From NCBI GenBank assembly GCA_944325435.1, contig CALVAC010000002.1, forward strand, positions 1-64,000: 64,000 nt of DNA, given 5' to 3'. Below the pieces are notes generated by a model that saw only the letters and a list, made by a program, of their open reading frames with translations, had not been told where the DNA came from and did not search any database. This document shows, one piece after another, positions 1 to 8,706 of this stretch (positions are counted from its first letter, which is position 1; every line of letters starts with the position of its first letter). The stretch comes from an uncultured Bacteroidales bacterium (GTDB lineage Bacteria > Bacteroidota > Bacteroidia > Bacteroidales > UBA932). The position numbers and the translations under genes are program-made.

Positions 1-20
1 GAGTAGGTTACCGCCGGTGT
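1..20 (+). rRNA. rrf: 5S ribosomal RNA, 3' end only
   Basis: The first bases (GAGTAGGTTACCGCCGG) match the conserved 3' end of bacterial 5S rRNA, where GAGAGTAGG is followed by a C/G-rich closing strand. The rest of the gene, and presumably the 16S-23S-5S operon, lies to the left of the window. The exact 3' end is uncertain by a few bases. An intrinsic terminator follows at once, which supports this being the end of an rRNA transcript. Confidence 0.78.
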
Positions 21-25
21 TCTAG

Positions 26-73
26 GGGGAGCGACAGAAGAGCGATGAGCTCGGATGCCGCTCCCCTTTTTTT
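26..73 (+). terminator. Intrinsic terminator of the rRNA operon
   Basis: GGGGAGCG at 26-33 pairs perfectly with CGCTCCCC at 59-66, and seven T follow at 67-73. The 25-base loop can form a smaller inner stem. The position just after the 5S end fits termination of the rRNA operon before the leftward ATPase gene. Confidence 0.85.
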
Positions 74-161
74 GTGCGTGCGGGGGCGTCGGCCGACCCA
101 CCCCGCCCCGGCGATCAAGCCTCAGAAGCTCCCGCTTATGGCGTGACTCCGGTATGACGCA

Positions 162-1568
162 TCAGGGCAGCGTGAGTCTCTGGCATTCCAGCCCGGCAAA
201 GTCTTCTTCACAGTGGGATACCATTATCAGGGTCTTGTTCCTGCGCTGACAGAAAGTAGTGATGATATCCTTTGCAAGTTTACAGTTCCTCTCATCGAGG
301 CAATGCATAGGTTCATCAAGTACAAGCAGTTCCGGATCTTTTACAAAAGCCCTTGCAAGCATGCACAGATGCTGTTCTCCGCTCGACAGTTCCGTGAAAC
401 ATCTGTCTTTCAGCCCGGATATCCCGAACACCCCCATCCAGAATGCTGTGTTTCCTGTCTGTTCCTGTGTCAGAGAGTGCCTGATGCCCCCTGTGTCAGA
501 AAAACCGCTTGCGACTATCTTCCATGCAGGTACAGGCAGAAGGAATGCCCTGTACATTTCCGGGCTTACATAGCCGATATGCCTCTTTATTTCCCAAATG
601 CTTTCTCCACTTCCTCGTTTTTTGTCGAAAAGCGTAATGTCACAGGCGTACGATTGGGGATTGTCTGCGCATATAAGGCTCAGAAGCGTGCTCTTACCGC
701 TTCCGTTCTTTCCGCACAGAGCCCATTTGTCCCCGTTGTGCACTTCCCAGTCCAGACTGTCAAGGATTGTCCTTGTGCCGTATCTGATGCTGACATTTTT
801 CAGACGGGCCACCGTTTCAGCATTATAGTCGTTGCCTCTGTACGGAAGGTCCAGGATTGCATTCCTTTCAGACTCGTCCAGGACATTCTCTATGACAGTT
901 CCACGGTATGCTCCGGAGTCGATGAATGCTCCGTATGGCAGCTTCTCTCCTGCCTCCATATTCTCCATTGGCAGCACATCCGTGATAAAGGATGGTATAT
1001 CCCTGTTTTTGCAGAGGTTCAGTATGACCTGTATATGTCCGTCTTCTGCAAGTGCGGACAGCACATCGTTCATTGTTTGCCTTGCCTGACTGTCCAGACC
1101 GATATACGGGTTGTCTATTATAAGGATTTTCGGAGAGGATGCCAGAATATATGCGAGCTGGAGTTTCCGGAGTTCTCCGCTTGAGAGCATCACGGTCCTC
1201 TTGTCAAGCATCGGGCCGATCTGCAGGAGGGAGAACAGCCTCTCCCGTACCAGTCCGTTTCTCTCCGGGTACATATAGAGTTTCTTGTCCAATATGTCCC
1301 TTACGGCAGGAACTGATTCCGCATCCTGTGAATTCCATCGCTGCTGATAATAGAATGAGGCACCTGTGAGGCTGAATGCGTCCCTGAATGCTATGCGCCG
1401 GATGTCTTCCTGTCCCGAAAGCATATCTGTGAAGATGCTTTTACCGGCTCCGTTGGATCCTGTCACGGCCAGCTGCTCACCTTTGTCCAAAGTGAAATCG
1501 ACAGGCCTGCGCAGCCGTTTCCGTGGATTGTTCGATATTTTTCCTTTGAGTTCTATCAGATGTGCCAT
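162..1568 (-). CDS. Tandem-domain ABC ATPase, ModF/PhrA-like
   Basis: This 468-residue protein has two ABC nucleotide-binding domains and no membrane segment. NBD1 has a Walker A GSNGAGKS at residues 37-44, the signature LSSGELRK and the Walker B stretch LIIDNP. NBD2 has GKNGSGKS, the signature LSSGEQHL and LVLDEP. This architecture is typical of the ModF / photorepair protein PhrA family, whose function is poorly defined; a role in molybdate transport is only by name. No permease or binding protein is nearby. NBD1 carries Asn where the catalytic Glu normally follows the Walker B Asp, so the two sites are probably unequal. The gene runs towards the rRNA terminator, and a -7 box lies just upstream of the start. 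Confidence 0.85.
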   Translation of the reverse strand: MAHLIELKGKISNNPRKRLRRPVDFTLDKGEQLAVTGSNGAGKSIFTDMLSGQEDIRRIAFRDAFSLTGASFYYQQRWNSQDAESVPAVRDILDKKLYMYPERNGLVRERLFSLLQIGPMLDKRTVMLSSGELRKLQLAYILASSPKILIIDNPYIGLDSQARQTMNDVLSALAEDGHIQVILNLCKNRDIPSFITDVLPMENMEAGEKLPYGAFIDSGAYRGTVIENVLDESERNAILDLPYRGNDYNAETVARLKNVSIRYGTRTILDSLDWEVHNGDKWALCGKNGSGKSTLLSLICADNPQSYACDITLFDKKRGSGESIWEIKRHIGYVSPEMYRAFLLPVPAWKIVASGFSDTGGIRHSLTQEQTGNTAFWMGVFGISGLKDRCFTELSSGEQHLCMLARAFVKDPELLVLDEPMHCLDERNCKLAKDIITTFCQRRNKTLIMVSHCEEDFAGLECQRLTLP

Positions 1569-1589
1569 TGCCTTTTATATGTGAGGCTG

Positions 1590-1597
1590 CAAATGTA
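1590..1597 (-). promoter_or_regulatory. Bacteroidetes -7 box for the ModF/PhrA-like gene
   Basis: The minus strand reads TACATTTG, a match to the TAnnTTTG -7 consensus, 22 bases upstream of the ATG at 1568. No TTTG -33 element sits at the expected spacing. The intergenic region also has a 12-base direct repeat, CCGGAACCTGTC, at 1624-1635 and 1664-1675. Confidence 0.5.
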
Positions 1598-1695
1598 GCC
1601 ACAAATTCCGTATCTGTGGCAGCCGGAACCTGTCTATCTGGCTCTGACGGTTGTTTTATTCATCCGGAACCTGTCCTTATTTTGGCGAGTTTCAC

Positions 1696-1703
1696 TATAT
1701 TTG
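1696..1703 (+). promoter_or_regulatory. -7 box for the bio operon
   Basis: TATATTTG matches the TAnnTTTG consensus. Transcription would start around 1710, so the in-frame TTG at 1701 lies inside the promoter and cannot be the start codon. This favours the ATG at 1725 for bioB. Confidence 0.55.
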
Positions 1704-1724
1704 TCAGATTTTGTTTGGCAAAGA

Positions 1725-2699
1725 ATGAACAGATGCTATGATATGGATGAGATAGTGTCAAGGATTGTCTCATCAGGAAAAGGTGTATCGGAAAATGAGG
1801 CGGAGGTACTGTCCTCAGCTGCGGAAACGGATGAACTGCTGGCAGCTGCGGAGAAAGTGACTGCAGTTATGGTCCCGAGAAAGTTCGATACATGTTCGAT
1901 AATAAACGCGAAGTCCGGCAGGTGTCCGGAAGACTGCCACTGGTGTGCCCAGTCTGCACATTATCATACAGGTGCTGCCGTATATCCGCTTAAGCCGGAC
2001 GATGAGATAGTGCAGGCGGCGAAAGCATCGTGGAGCCACGGAATAGGAAGATTCTCTTTTGTCACAAGCGGCAGGGCATTGTCAGACAGCGAGGTGGACA
2101 GGATATGCTCTGTCGCGTCCAGAATACGCAGGGAATGCGGCATCTCTCTCTGTATGTCATCCGGATTGCTTGACAGACAGCAGTTTATGAAAATCAGGAA
2201 GGCGGGTGTATCCAGATATCACTGCAATCTGGAGGCAGCTCCATCCTTTTTCGGCACATTATGCACCACTCACAGCCAGGACCAGAAGACAGCGACACTG
2301 GAGGCTGCCAAGGAAGCCGGGCTGGAAATATGCAGCGGCGGTATCATCGGAATGGGAGAGACGGAGCTTCAGCGCGTAGAGCTTGCGTTCACATTGAGAC
2401 AGCTGGGAGTGTCTTCCGTTCCGGTCAATGTACTGTGTCCAGTCAAAGGGACGCCTCTGGAGAATATGCCGCCGATTGGAGACGGGGAGGTATTGCGTTG
2501 CGTGGCTCTGTTCCGGCTGATCCTGCCGCAGGCTTACCTGCGTTTTGCCGGTGGAGTGGCGAGATTATCTGAAGAGACGATGGTAAGGGCGTACAGGGCC
2601 GGGGTGAATGCTGCGATACTTGGCGATATGCTGACCACCGCAGGAGAGAATATACGGACAAATATCAGAAGAATCAGGGAGGCTGGATATGAATTATGA
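1725..2699 (+). CDS. bioB: Biotin synthase
   Basis: This radical SAM enzyme inserts sulfur into dethiobiotin, the last step of biotin synthesis. The cluster-binding CPEDCHWC motif (CxxxCxxC) lies at about residues 67-74, followed by AQSAHYHT. Further conserved blocks are YHCNLEAA and GGIIGMGET. At 324 residues it has the normal family length. I chose the ATG at 1725 because the open frame extends to a TTG at 1701 that overlaps the promoter box. It is the first gene of a rightward bioB-bioA-bioD run and overlaps bioA by 11 bases, which suggests translational coupling. Confidence 0.95.
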   Translation: MNRCYDMDEIVSRIVSSGKGVSENEAEVLSSAAETDELLAAAEKVTAVMVPRKFDTCSIINAKSGRCPEDCHWCAQSAHYHTGAAVYPLKPDDEIVQAAKASWSHGIGRFSFVTSGRALSDSEVDRICSVASRIRRECGISLCMSSGLLDRQQFMKIRKAGVSRYHCNLEAAPSFFGTLCTTHSQDQKTATLEAAKEAGLEICSGGIIGMGETELQRVELAFTLRQLGVSSVPVNVLCPVKGTPLENMPPIGDGEVLRCVALFRLILPQAYLRFAGGVARLSEETMVRAYRAGVNAAILGDMLTTAGENIRTNIRRIREAGYEL

Positions 2700-3996
2700 T
2701 AAAATCCGGATGACAGGTTCCGGGATGATAACAGACAGTTTTGACAGGGAGCACCTGTGGCATCCATACACTTCTACTACCGCCCCGCTGCCGGCATACA
2801 AAGTTAAGTCGGCCGAGGGTTGCCGTATAACCCTGGAAGATGGTACACGGCTGATCGAGGGGATGTCATCCTGGTGGTGTGCCGTACATGGCTATAATAA
2901 CCCTGTGTTGAACAAGGCTGCGAAAGACCAGCTGGACAGGATGTCCCACGTGATGTTCGGCGGTTTGACTCATGAGCCAGCCATCGCTCTGGGGAAACTT
3001 CTGCTGGAGATTTTGCCTGACGGGCTGACTCATATATTCTATGCTGACAGCGGGTCCGTAGCCGTTGAAGTGGCAATGAAGATGGCTGTCCAGTATCAGT
3101 ATGCCGTGGGTAGGGGAGAGAGGTCAAATTTCGTGACTATCCGTTCCGGATATCACGGTGACACCTGGAACGCGATGTCTGTATGCGATCCTGTCACGGG
3201 AATGCACAGTATTTTCGGCAATGCCTTGCCTGTACGGCATTTTGTCCCTCAGCCACGCAGCAGGTTCGGCGGACAGTGGGATCCGGAGGACATTTTGCCA
3301 CTGAAAGACACACTTGACAGGTATGGGGACGGGTTGGCAGCGATGATTCTCGAACCTGTCGTCCAAGGGGCAGGAGGAATGTGGTTTTATCATCCTCAGT
3401 ATCTTGTGGAAGCTGCTAAATTGTGCAGGGAAAGGGGGATACTGGTCATTTTTGATGAGATTGCCACAGGTTTCGGCAGGACAGGCAAGCTGTTCGCATA
3501 CGAGCACGCAGGGGTGGTTCCGGACATCATGTGCATCGGCAAGGCCCTTACGGGAGGCTACATGACCATGTCGGCTGTGATTGCCACTGACCATGTGGCG
3601 GACATGATTTCAAACAATTATCCGTATGCCTTCATGCATGGTCCGACCTTCATGGGCAACCCTCTTGCATGTGCTGTCGCCAGGGCTTCCGTCCAGCTTC
3701 TTCTGGACAGCGGATGGCAGGAAAAGGTCGGGGCCATCGAGTCGCAGTTGAAGAAAGAGCTCGCTCATGCTGCAGATTTTCCGCAGGTGGCAGATGTGCG
3801 TATATTGGGTGCTATAGGGGTCATCGAGATGAAAGAGCCGGTGGACATTGCAGCCATCCAGAGACGTTTCGTGGAAGAAGGAGTATGGGTAAGGCCGTTC
3901 GGCAGGCTCGTATATATCATGCCTCCTTTCATCATTGACAGCAGCGACCTGTCTGTACTTACATCTGCCCTTGTGAAGGTGGTGGCCGGACAGTGA
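2689..3996 (+). CDS. bioA: Adenosylmethionine-8-amino-7-oxononanoate aminotransferase
   Basis: This class III PLP-dependent aminotransferase converts KAPA to DAPA using S-adenosylmethionine as amino donor. It has the N-terminal HLWHPYTS block typical of Bio[12 protein letters not shown], the cofactor region [12 protein letters not shown], and the PLP-lysine segment [13 protein letters not shown]. The length of 435 residues is normal. The ATG at 2689 lies within the end of bioB; an internal ATG 12 codons later ([10 protein letters not shown]) is an alternative start. bioF, whose product makes the substrate, is not in this window. Confidence 0.95.
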   Translation: MNYDKIRMTGSGMITDSFDREHLWHPYTSTTAPLPAYKVKSAEGCRITLEDGTRLIEGMSSWWCAVHGYNNPVLNKAAKDQLDRMSHVMFGGLTHEPAIALGKLLLEILPDGLTHIFYADSGSVAVEVAMKMAVQYQYAVGRGERSNFVTIRSGYHGDTWNAMSVCDPVTGMHSIFGNALPVRHFVPQPRSRFGGQWDPEDILPLKDTLDRYGDGLAAMILEPVVQGAGGMWFYHPQYLVEAAKLCRERGILVIFDEIATGFGRTGKLFAYEHAGVVPDIMCIGKALTGGYMTMSAVIATDHVADMISNNYPYAFMHGPTFMGNPLACAVARASVQLLLDSGWQEKVGAIESQLKKELAHAADFPQVADVRILGAIGVIEMKEPVDIAAIQRRFVEEGVWVRPFGRLVYIMPPFIIDSSDLSVLTSALVKVVAGQ

Positions 3997-4060
3997 GATG
4001 CGGATACGGGCCGGCGGTATCCCGGCCAATGGATTTTTACAATTACTTGACATGAACGGT

Positions 4061-4705
4061 ATGCGTGATAATGTGTTTTTTGTAAGCGGAATCGATACGA
4101 ATGTCGGCAAGAGCTATGCGACAGGATGGATTGCAAAGGAGTGGAACGGCAGAGGGGTCAGCACCATAACCCAGAAGCTTGTGCAGACAGGGAACGACGG
4201 TTTTTCTGAAGACATAGAGCTGCACAGGAAGATAATGGGCTGCGGTATGCTTGATGTGGACAGGCAGGGGCTGACAATGCCTGAAATATACACATATCCA
4301 TGCTCCCCTCATCTGGCTGCCGAGATAGACCGCAGGCCTGTGGATTTCGCCAGGATAGAGGCTGCGACCCGGGCCTTGTCCGGAAAATATGATGCGGTCC
4401 TTCTGGAAGGGGCCGGCGGGCTTATGGTCCCGCTCACGAGGAACCTGCTGACAATCGACTATGTCAGGGAGAAAGGCTATCCTCTGATATTCGTGACATC
4501 AGGCCGTCTGGGCAGCATCAGCCACACCCTGTTGGGCCTTGAGGCTGTCAAAAGGCGTGGCATTACTCTCAAGGCACTTGTATTCAATATGTTCCCTCTG
4601 GAGGAAGACAGGACGATATCAGATGACACACAGGGATACTTCAAGGATTTCCTTGCTTCGGAATTTCCTCGGGCAGAATATCTGACTGTCCCCGTGCTTG
4701 AATGA
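4061..4705 (+). CDS. bioD: Dethiobiotin synthetase
   Basis: This ATP-dependent enzyme closes the ureido ring of DAPA to form dethiobiotin. The P-loop motif GIDTNVGKS lies near the N-terminus, and EGAGGLMVPL matches the conserved BioD segment. The frame is open from an ATG at 3998, just after the bioA stop, but BioD proteins normally place the P-loop 6-10 residues from the start. That favours the ATG at 4061 (214 residues) or 4052. It is the last gene of the bio run; the next gene begins 45 bases on. Confidence 0.93.
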   Translation: MRDNVFFVSGIDTNVGKSYATGWIAKEWNGRGVSTITQKLVQTGNDGFSEDIELHRKIMGCGMLDVDRQGLTMPEIYTYPCSPHLAAEIDRRPVDFARIEAATRALSGKYDAVLLEGAGGLMVPLTRNLLTIDYVREKGYPLIFVTSGRLGSISHTLLGLEAVKRRGITLKALVFNMFPLEEDRTISDDTQGYFKDFLASEFPRAEYLTVPVLE

Positions 4706-4750
4706 ACAATTAATTTTTTGCATATTTGCATAAATAAAAACAGAGGATAT

Positions 4751-5467
4751 ATGAGAAACTTTCTCAAGATTGCGGTGATAGCCGTGGCCGTAGCTGCGGC
4801 ATCGTCCGATGCATTCGCCCAGTTCGGGGTGAATATTGGCTATATGACTTCAAATACAAGGCCTGCGCTGGCCGGAATCGATGCGCATAATTCCAGGACA
4901 AACGGTTTTACCGTAGGTATAGACAGTGAACTGAAGCTTATCGGCAATTTCCTGTCTATCCAGCCTGGACTGTATTACCAGCATCTGCTTGCATCTGAAG
5001 ATATAGCGGAGATTGCGGGGCTTGCTGCGAAGAACACCTATTCCGATTTTTTCCTGGCTGTCCCGATTCATTTCAAGCTCGGGTTCAACATCATACCTGA
5101 CAGGATGCTGCGTCTGTATGTGTTTGCCGGGCCTACTTTCGAGATCGGTCTCAAGTCAGCTGACAAGATTTCCCTGTCCGGCAGGGATATCAGCGGAGAG
5201 GTCAGCTATAACTATTATACGGGAGAGTTCAAGACAAGCTCTACCGAACTTGACAATCTTGTGGCATCATATTTTCCGGAAGGAGAGAAACTCTACGGCA
5301 GGTTCGATGTGATGCTCGGCGGCGGCATCGGTCTGCAGGTGATAAAGTTCCTTGATATAAAGGTCGGCTATGACTATGGAATGATAGACAGGTACCGCAC
5401 TGATGTGGAAGGAAGACAACCGGCAAACAGGGGACAGTTCTATGTGGGGGTTGGTATAAGGATCTGA
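4751..5467 (+). CDS. Outer-membrane beta-barrel protein (porin family)
   Basis: This 238-residue protein has a signal peptide (hydrophobic IAVIAVAVAAASSDAFA, cleavage before QFGVNIGY). Alternating-hydrophobicity strands follow, and it ends in an aromatic/Gly-rich strand (QFYVGVGIRI). It looks like the PorT/OmpX-like small barrels common in Bacteroidetes. The ATG at 4751 is preferred over 4718 because it gives a clean signal peptide. The specific role is unknown. It is followed after 4 bases by a dipeptidase gene, so the two may be co-transcribed. Confidence 0.75.
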   Translation: MRNFLKIAVIAVAVAAASSDAFAQFGVNIGYMTSNTRPALAGIDAHNSRTNGFTVGIDSELKLIGNFLSIQPGLYYQHLLASEDIAEIAGLAAKNTYSDFFLAVPIHFKLGFNIIPDRMLRLYVFAGPTFEIGLKSADKISLSGRDISGEVSYNYYTGEFKTSSTELDNLVASYFPEGEKLYGRFDVMLGGGIGLQVIKFLDIKVGYDYGMIDRYRTDVEGRQPANRGQFYVGVGIRI

Positions 5468-5471
5468 GGTT

Positions 5472-6836
5472 ATGAAAGAATATATAGAAAAAAACAGGGA
5501 CCGTTTCTTCGAGGAACTTTTTTCCTTGCTCAGGATTCCATCTGTGAGTTCCAAGGAGGAGCATCGTCCTGATATGCAGCGTTGCGCAGAAAGACTTGCT
5601 GAACTTCTTGAAGAGGCTGGGGCTGAAGATGCTGCTGTGTATCCGACCGGAGGCCACCCTGTCGTGTTCGCATCGAGGTATTTCTCGGATGATGTACCGA
5701 CCGTGCTGGTATACGGGCATTATGATGTCCAGCCGGTTGATCCTGTAGAATTGTGGAAGTCAGATCCTTTTGAACCCGAAATCCGTGATGGGGCGATATA
5801 TGCGAGGGGTGCGAATGATGACAAGGGGCAGCTCTTCATGCATTTGAAGGCTTTCGAGTATCTGGTCGCGACAGGCAGACTGAGGCATAATGTCAAATTC
5901 ATTTTTGAAGGCGAGGAAGAGATCGGAAGTCCGTCCCTTGCTGCATGGGCTGCGGAACACAGGGATATGCTGTCGGCAGATGTCATTCTTGTGTCTGACA
6001 CGACTATGATCTCTGAATCTGTCCCGTCCATCAATTGCGGTATGCGTGGGCTTTCGTATGTGGAGGTCAAGGTTACAGGACCGGACAAGGATCTGCATTC
6101 TGGCCATTACGGCGGGGCTGTCGCCAATCCGATAAACATACTGTGTGATATGATTTCCTCCCTGATAGACAGGGATGGGCGTATCACTGTCAGTGGCTTT
6201 TACGATGATGTCGTGGAACTTTCAGAAGAGGACAGGGCTCAACTGGCCCGTGCGCCTTTTGACCTGCAGGAGTATAAGGATTTCCTCAAGATACGCGATG
6301 TGAAAGGCGAGACTGGATATTCCACTCTCGAGAGGACGGGCATCAGGCCTTGTCTGGATGTGAACGGGATATGGGGCGGCTATACGGGAGAAGGCGCGAA
6401 GACCGTGATTCCTTCAACCGCGCATGCGAAGATATCCATGAGGCTTGTCCCTAACCAGGACAGCGATACTGTCACCCGTCTGTTCGAGAAGCATTTCAAG
6501 TCGATAGCTCCGGACTGCGTGAAAGTGGAGGTGACTCCGTGTCATGGCGGAAACGGTTTCCTGATACCAATATCATCAGATGCGTACAGAGCCGCATCCA
6601 GGGCAATGGCCGAGGTGTATGGCGTGGAGCCTGTTCCGAGCAGGGGAGGAGGAAGTATCCCGATACTGGCTGACCTGCAGAGGATACTCGGCATAGACCC
6701 GCTGCTTATGGGATTCGGGCTTGAACGTGATACGATACATTCTCCGAACGAGAGCTATCTGCTCAGCCAGCTTTATGCCGGGATGGAGTCCATAGCCCTG
6801 TTCTACAGGTATTATGGGGAAGGTAAATCCAGATAA
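5472..6836 (+). CDS. M20 family dipeptidase
   Basis: This is a cytosolic-type metallopeptidase of the M20 (CNDP/PepV-like) family, which cleaves dipeptides with two zinc or manganese ions. The metal site is visible as YGHYDVQP (H83, D85), GANDDKGQ (about 114-120) and FEGEEEIGS (about 145-153). LHSGHYGG, RGGGSIPI and a C-terminal DTIHSPNE block are also present. There is no signal peptide. The 454-residue length is normal. Neighbours (outer-membrane protein before, pyrF after) do not define a pathway. Confidence 0.9.
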   Translation: MKEYIEKNRDRFFEELFSLLRIPSVSSKEEHRPDMQRCAERLAELLEEAGAEDAAVYPTGGHPVVFASRYFSDDVPTVLVYGHYDVQPVDPVELWKSDPFEPEIRDGAIYARGANDDKGQLFMHLKAFEYLVATGRLRHNVKFIFEGEEEIGSPSLAAWAAEHRDMLSADVILVSDTTMISESVPSINCGMRGLSYVEVKVTGPDKDLHSGHYGGAVANPINILCDMISSLIDRDGRITVSGFYDDVVELSEEDRAQLARAPFDLQEYKDFLKIRDVKGETGYSTLERTGIRPCLDVNGIWGGYTGEGAKTVIPSTAHAKISMRLVPNQDSDTVTRLFEKHFKSIAPDCVKVEVTPCHGGNGFLIPISSDAYRAASRAMAEVYGVEPVPSRGGGSIPILADLQRILGIDPLLMGFGLERDTIHSPNESYLLSQLYAGMESIALFYRYYGEGKSR

Positions 6837-6856
6837 AAGACAGGGGACAAGAGATT

Positions 6857-7711
6857 ATGAACAGAGAACAGTTGTTTGGACAGATACGGAAGAAAGGTAC
6901 AGTGCTTTGCGTAGGGCTTGACACTGATTTCGACAAGATGCCGGAGCATATCAAGGCACAGTCACTCAAAGGGGAGGTTGCGGCCATGGGACAGCTTTTC
7001 AAGGGAAAAGCCCGTTCCATTGTCGAATTCAACAAGGCTATTATCGATGCGACAGCCCCATATTGCGTGGCATACAAGCCTAACCTGGCTTTTTATGAGT
7101 GCTACGGACTGGACGGGATGCGAGCGCTTGAGGTCACAGTGGATTATATAAGGTCCAATTATCCGGAACTTTTCATCATCGCTGATGCCAAGAGAGGGGA
7201 TATAGGGAATACGGCAAAGAGGTATGCCAAGGCATTTTTCGAGACTATGGATTTCGATGCCGTGACCCTCGCTCCATATATGGGGGCTGATAGCATCACT
7301 CCTTTCCTCGAGTATAAGGACAAATGGGCGATAGTCCTGGCTCTGACTTCAAATGCCTCGGCGGCCCAGTTCCAGATGGCCGTCAAGGATGGCAAGCCTC
7401 TATATCAGGCTGTCATCGAGGAGATGATGTCGATTTCGACTCCTGACAATATGATGTTTGTCGTCGGGGCGACCAGGGCAGACAAGCTTGCAGAGATCCG
7501 GTCTTTCTGTCCTGACAATTTTCTGCTGGTGCCCGGAGTGGGGGCGCAGGGCGGATCTGCCGAGGAGGTGATAGCCAATGGAGCAAACGACCATGCAGGT
7601 CTGCTTATAAACTCCTCACGCGCAATCCTCTATGCAGACAGTTCAGAGAATTTTGCCCGTGCTGCTGGCAAGGCTGCTGCCGCCACCGCCAACTACGCAC
7701 CTGCGCAGTGA
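6857..7711 (+). CDS. pyrF: Orotidine 5'-phosphate decarboxylase, type 2
   Basis: The enzyme decarboxylates OMP to UMP in pyrimidine synthesis. The catalytic block ADAKRGDIGNTAKRYA contains the Lys and Asp charge network of the family. The 284-residue length and the VGLDTDFDKMP start are typical of the longer type 2 (mycobacterial/Bacteroidetes) subfamily. It lies 20 bases after the dipeptidase and ends 5 bases before a convergent oxidoreductase gene; I see no clear terminator between them. Confidence 0.95.
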   Translation: MNREQLFGQIRKKGTVLCVGLDTDFDKMPEHIKAQSLKGEVAAMGQLFKGKARSIVEFNKAIIDATAPYCVAYKPNLAFYECYGLDGMRALEVTVDYIRSNYPELFIIADAKRGDIGNTAKRYAKAFFETMDFDAVTLAPYMGADSITPFLEYKDKWAIVLALTSNASAAQFQMAVKDGKPLYQAVIEEMMSISTPDNMMFVVGATRADKLAEIRSFCPDNFLLVPGVGAQGGSAEEVIANGANDHAGLLINSSRAILYADSSENFARAAGKAAAATANYAPAQ

Positions 7712-7716
7712 CAGTC

Positions 7717-8706
7717 TCATATCCGGTCGTTAGGGAAGTGGATGCCCCAGGAGCTGCGCAGGCCGTCCATTATTCTCATGACGCGAAGAGTCTCGCTGTG
7801 AGGCATTGACCGTGGTTCTGTCAGCCCTTCTCTGATGGCATCCATACAGGCCCGCACCTGGTATTCAAAACCAGTGATCTGTGGAGGGGCATTGTAGGTG
7901 GCCGTCAGGGTGTGGTTGCTGTCGTACAGTTCCGCCTTGAGCATATTGTTGATGTTGTCGCAGACAATATAGCCCCTGTCTCCGCACACAATGCCCTGAC
8001 GGTCGCTCGCGCACAGCGCGGTGGACTGCAGGTCGGCTATCCTTCCATCCCGATACTTGAGGATGATGCTGTTCTGCAGGTCGACCCCGGTGTCGGATTT
8101 CATACAGGATGAAGCTATGTCGGCAATGTCATTCCCGAACATCATAAGGGCGAAATTGATTGCATATACGCCGAGGTCAAGCAGTGCCCCTCCTCCGAGT
8201 TCAGGACGGATCAGCCTCTCCTTGTCGGATACGGGATATCCGAGATGTGCCGACAGTATCATCGGTTGTCCGATGGCTCCGCTTTCTACGATATCCCTGA
8301 CTGTTCTCTGGAACGGCATATACCTTGTCCAGATGGCCTCGGCAAGGAAAATCTTCCTCTCTTCCGATATCCTTGTCACCTCTTCCGCTTCACGGGCGTT
8401 GGCCATGAACGCTTTCTCGCAGAGCACGGCTTTTCCTCGGTCGAGGCAGAGCCGGACGTGGTCATAATGCAGTGAATGCGGAGTGGCTACATATACAAGG
8501 TCAACAGCCGGGTCTTCGGCAAGTTCCTCGTATGACCCGTAGGCTTTCGTGAATCCGAATCTTCCGGCAAATGCAGCAGCCTTGCCGTACTGTCTCGATG
8601 CTATTGCATAGCCTTCGACATCCGGCATTCCGTTTATGGTGGCGGCCATTTTCTCTGCGATGTGTCCCGCACCTATTATTCCTATCCTGAACATATCCTT
8701 TGTCAT
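7717..8706 (-). CDS. Gfo/Idh/MocA family oxidoreductase
   Basis: The N-terminal Rossmann motif GIIGAGHIAEKMA binds NAD(P), followed by VYVATPHSLHYDH and the conserved CEKAFMANAREA (the EKP-like segment has KAF in place of KP). The C-terminal domain holds GGGALLDLGVY. The substrate, probably a sugar or inositol derivative, cannot be told from the sequence. The start overlaps the stop of the upstream serine dehydratase gene by 4 bases, so the two are likely translated from one message. Confidence 0.9.
   Translation of the reverse strand: MTKDMFRIGIIGAGHIAEKMAATINGMPDVEGYAIASRQYGKAAAFAGRFGFTKAYGSYEELAEDPAVDLVYVATPHSLHYDHVRLCLDRGKAVLCEKAFMANAREAEEVTRISEERKIFLAEAIWTRYMPFQRTVRDIVESGAIGQPMILSAHLGYPVSDKERLIRPELGGGALLDLGVYAINFALMMFGNDIADIASSCMKSDTGVDLQNSIILKYRDGRIADLQSTALCASDRQGIVCGDRGYIVCDNINNMLKAELYDSNHTLTATYNAPPQITGFEYQVRACMDAIREGLTEPRSMPHSETLRVMRIMDGLRSSWGIHFPNDRI

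Noticed and set aside
1701..1724. TTG start for bioB at 1701
   Set aside because: It lies in the promoter -7 box; the ATG at 1725 fits the family.
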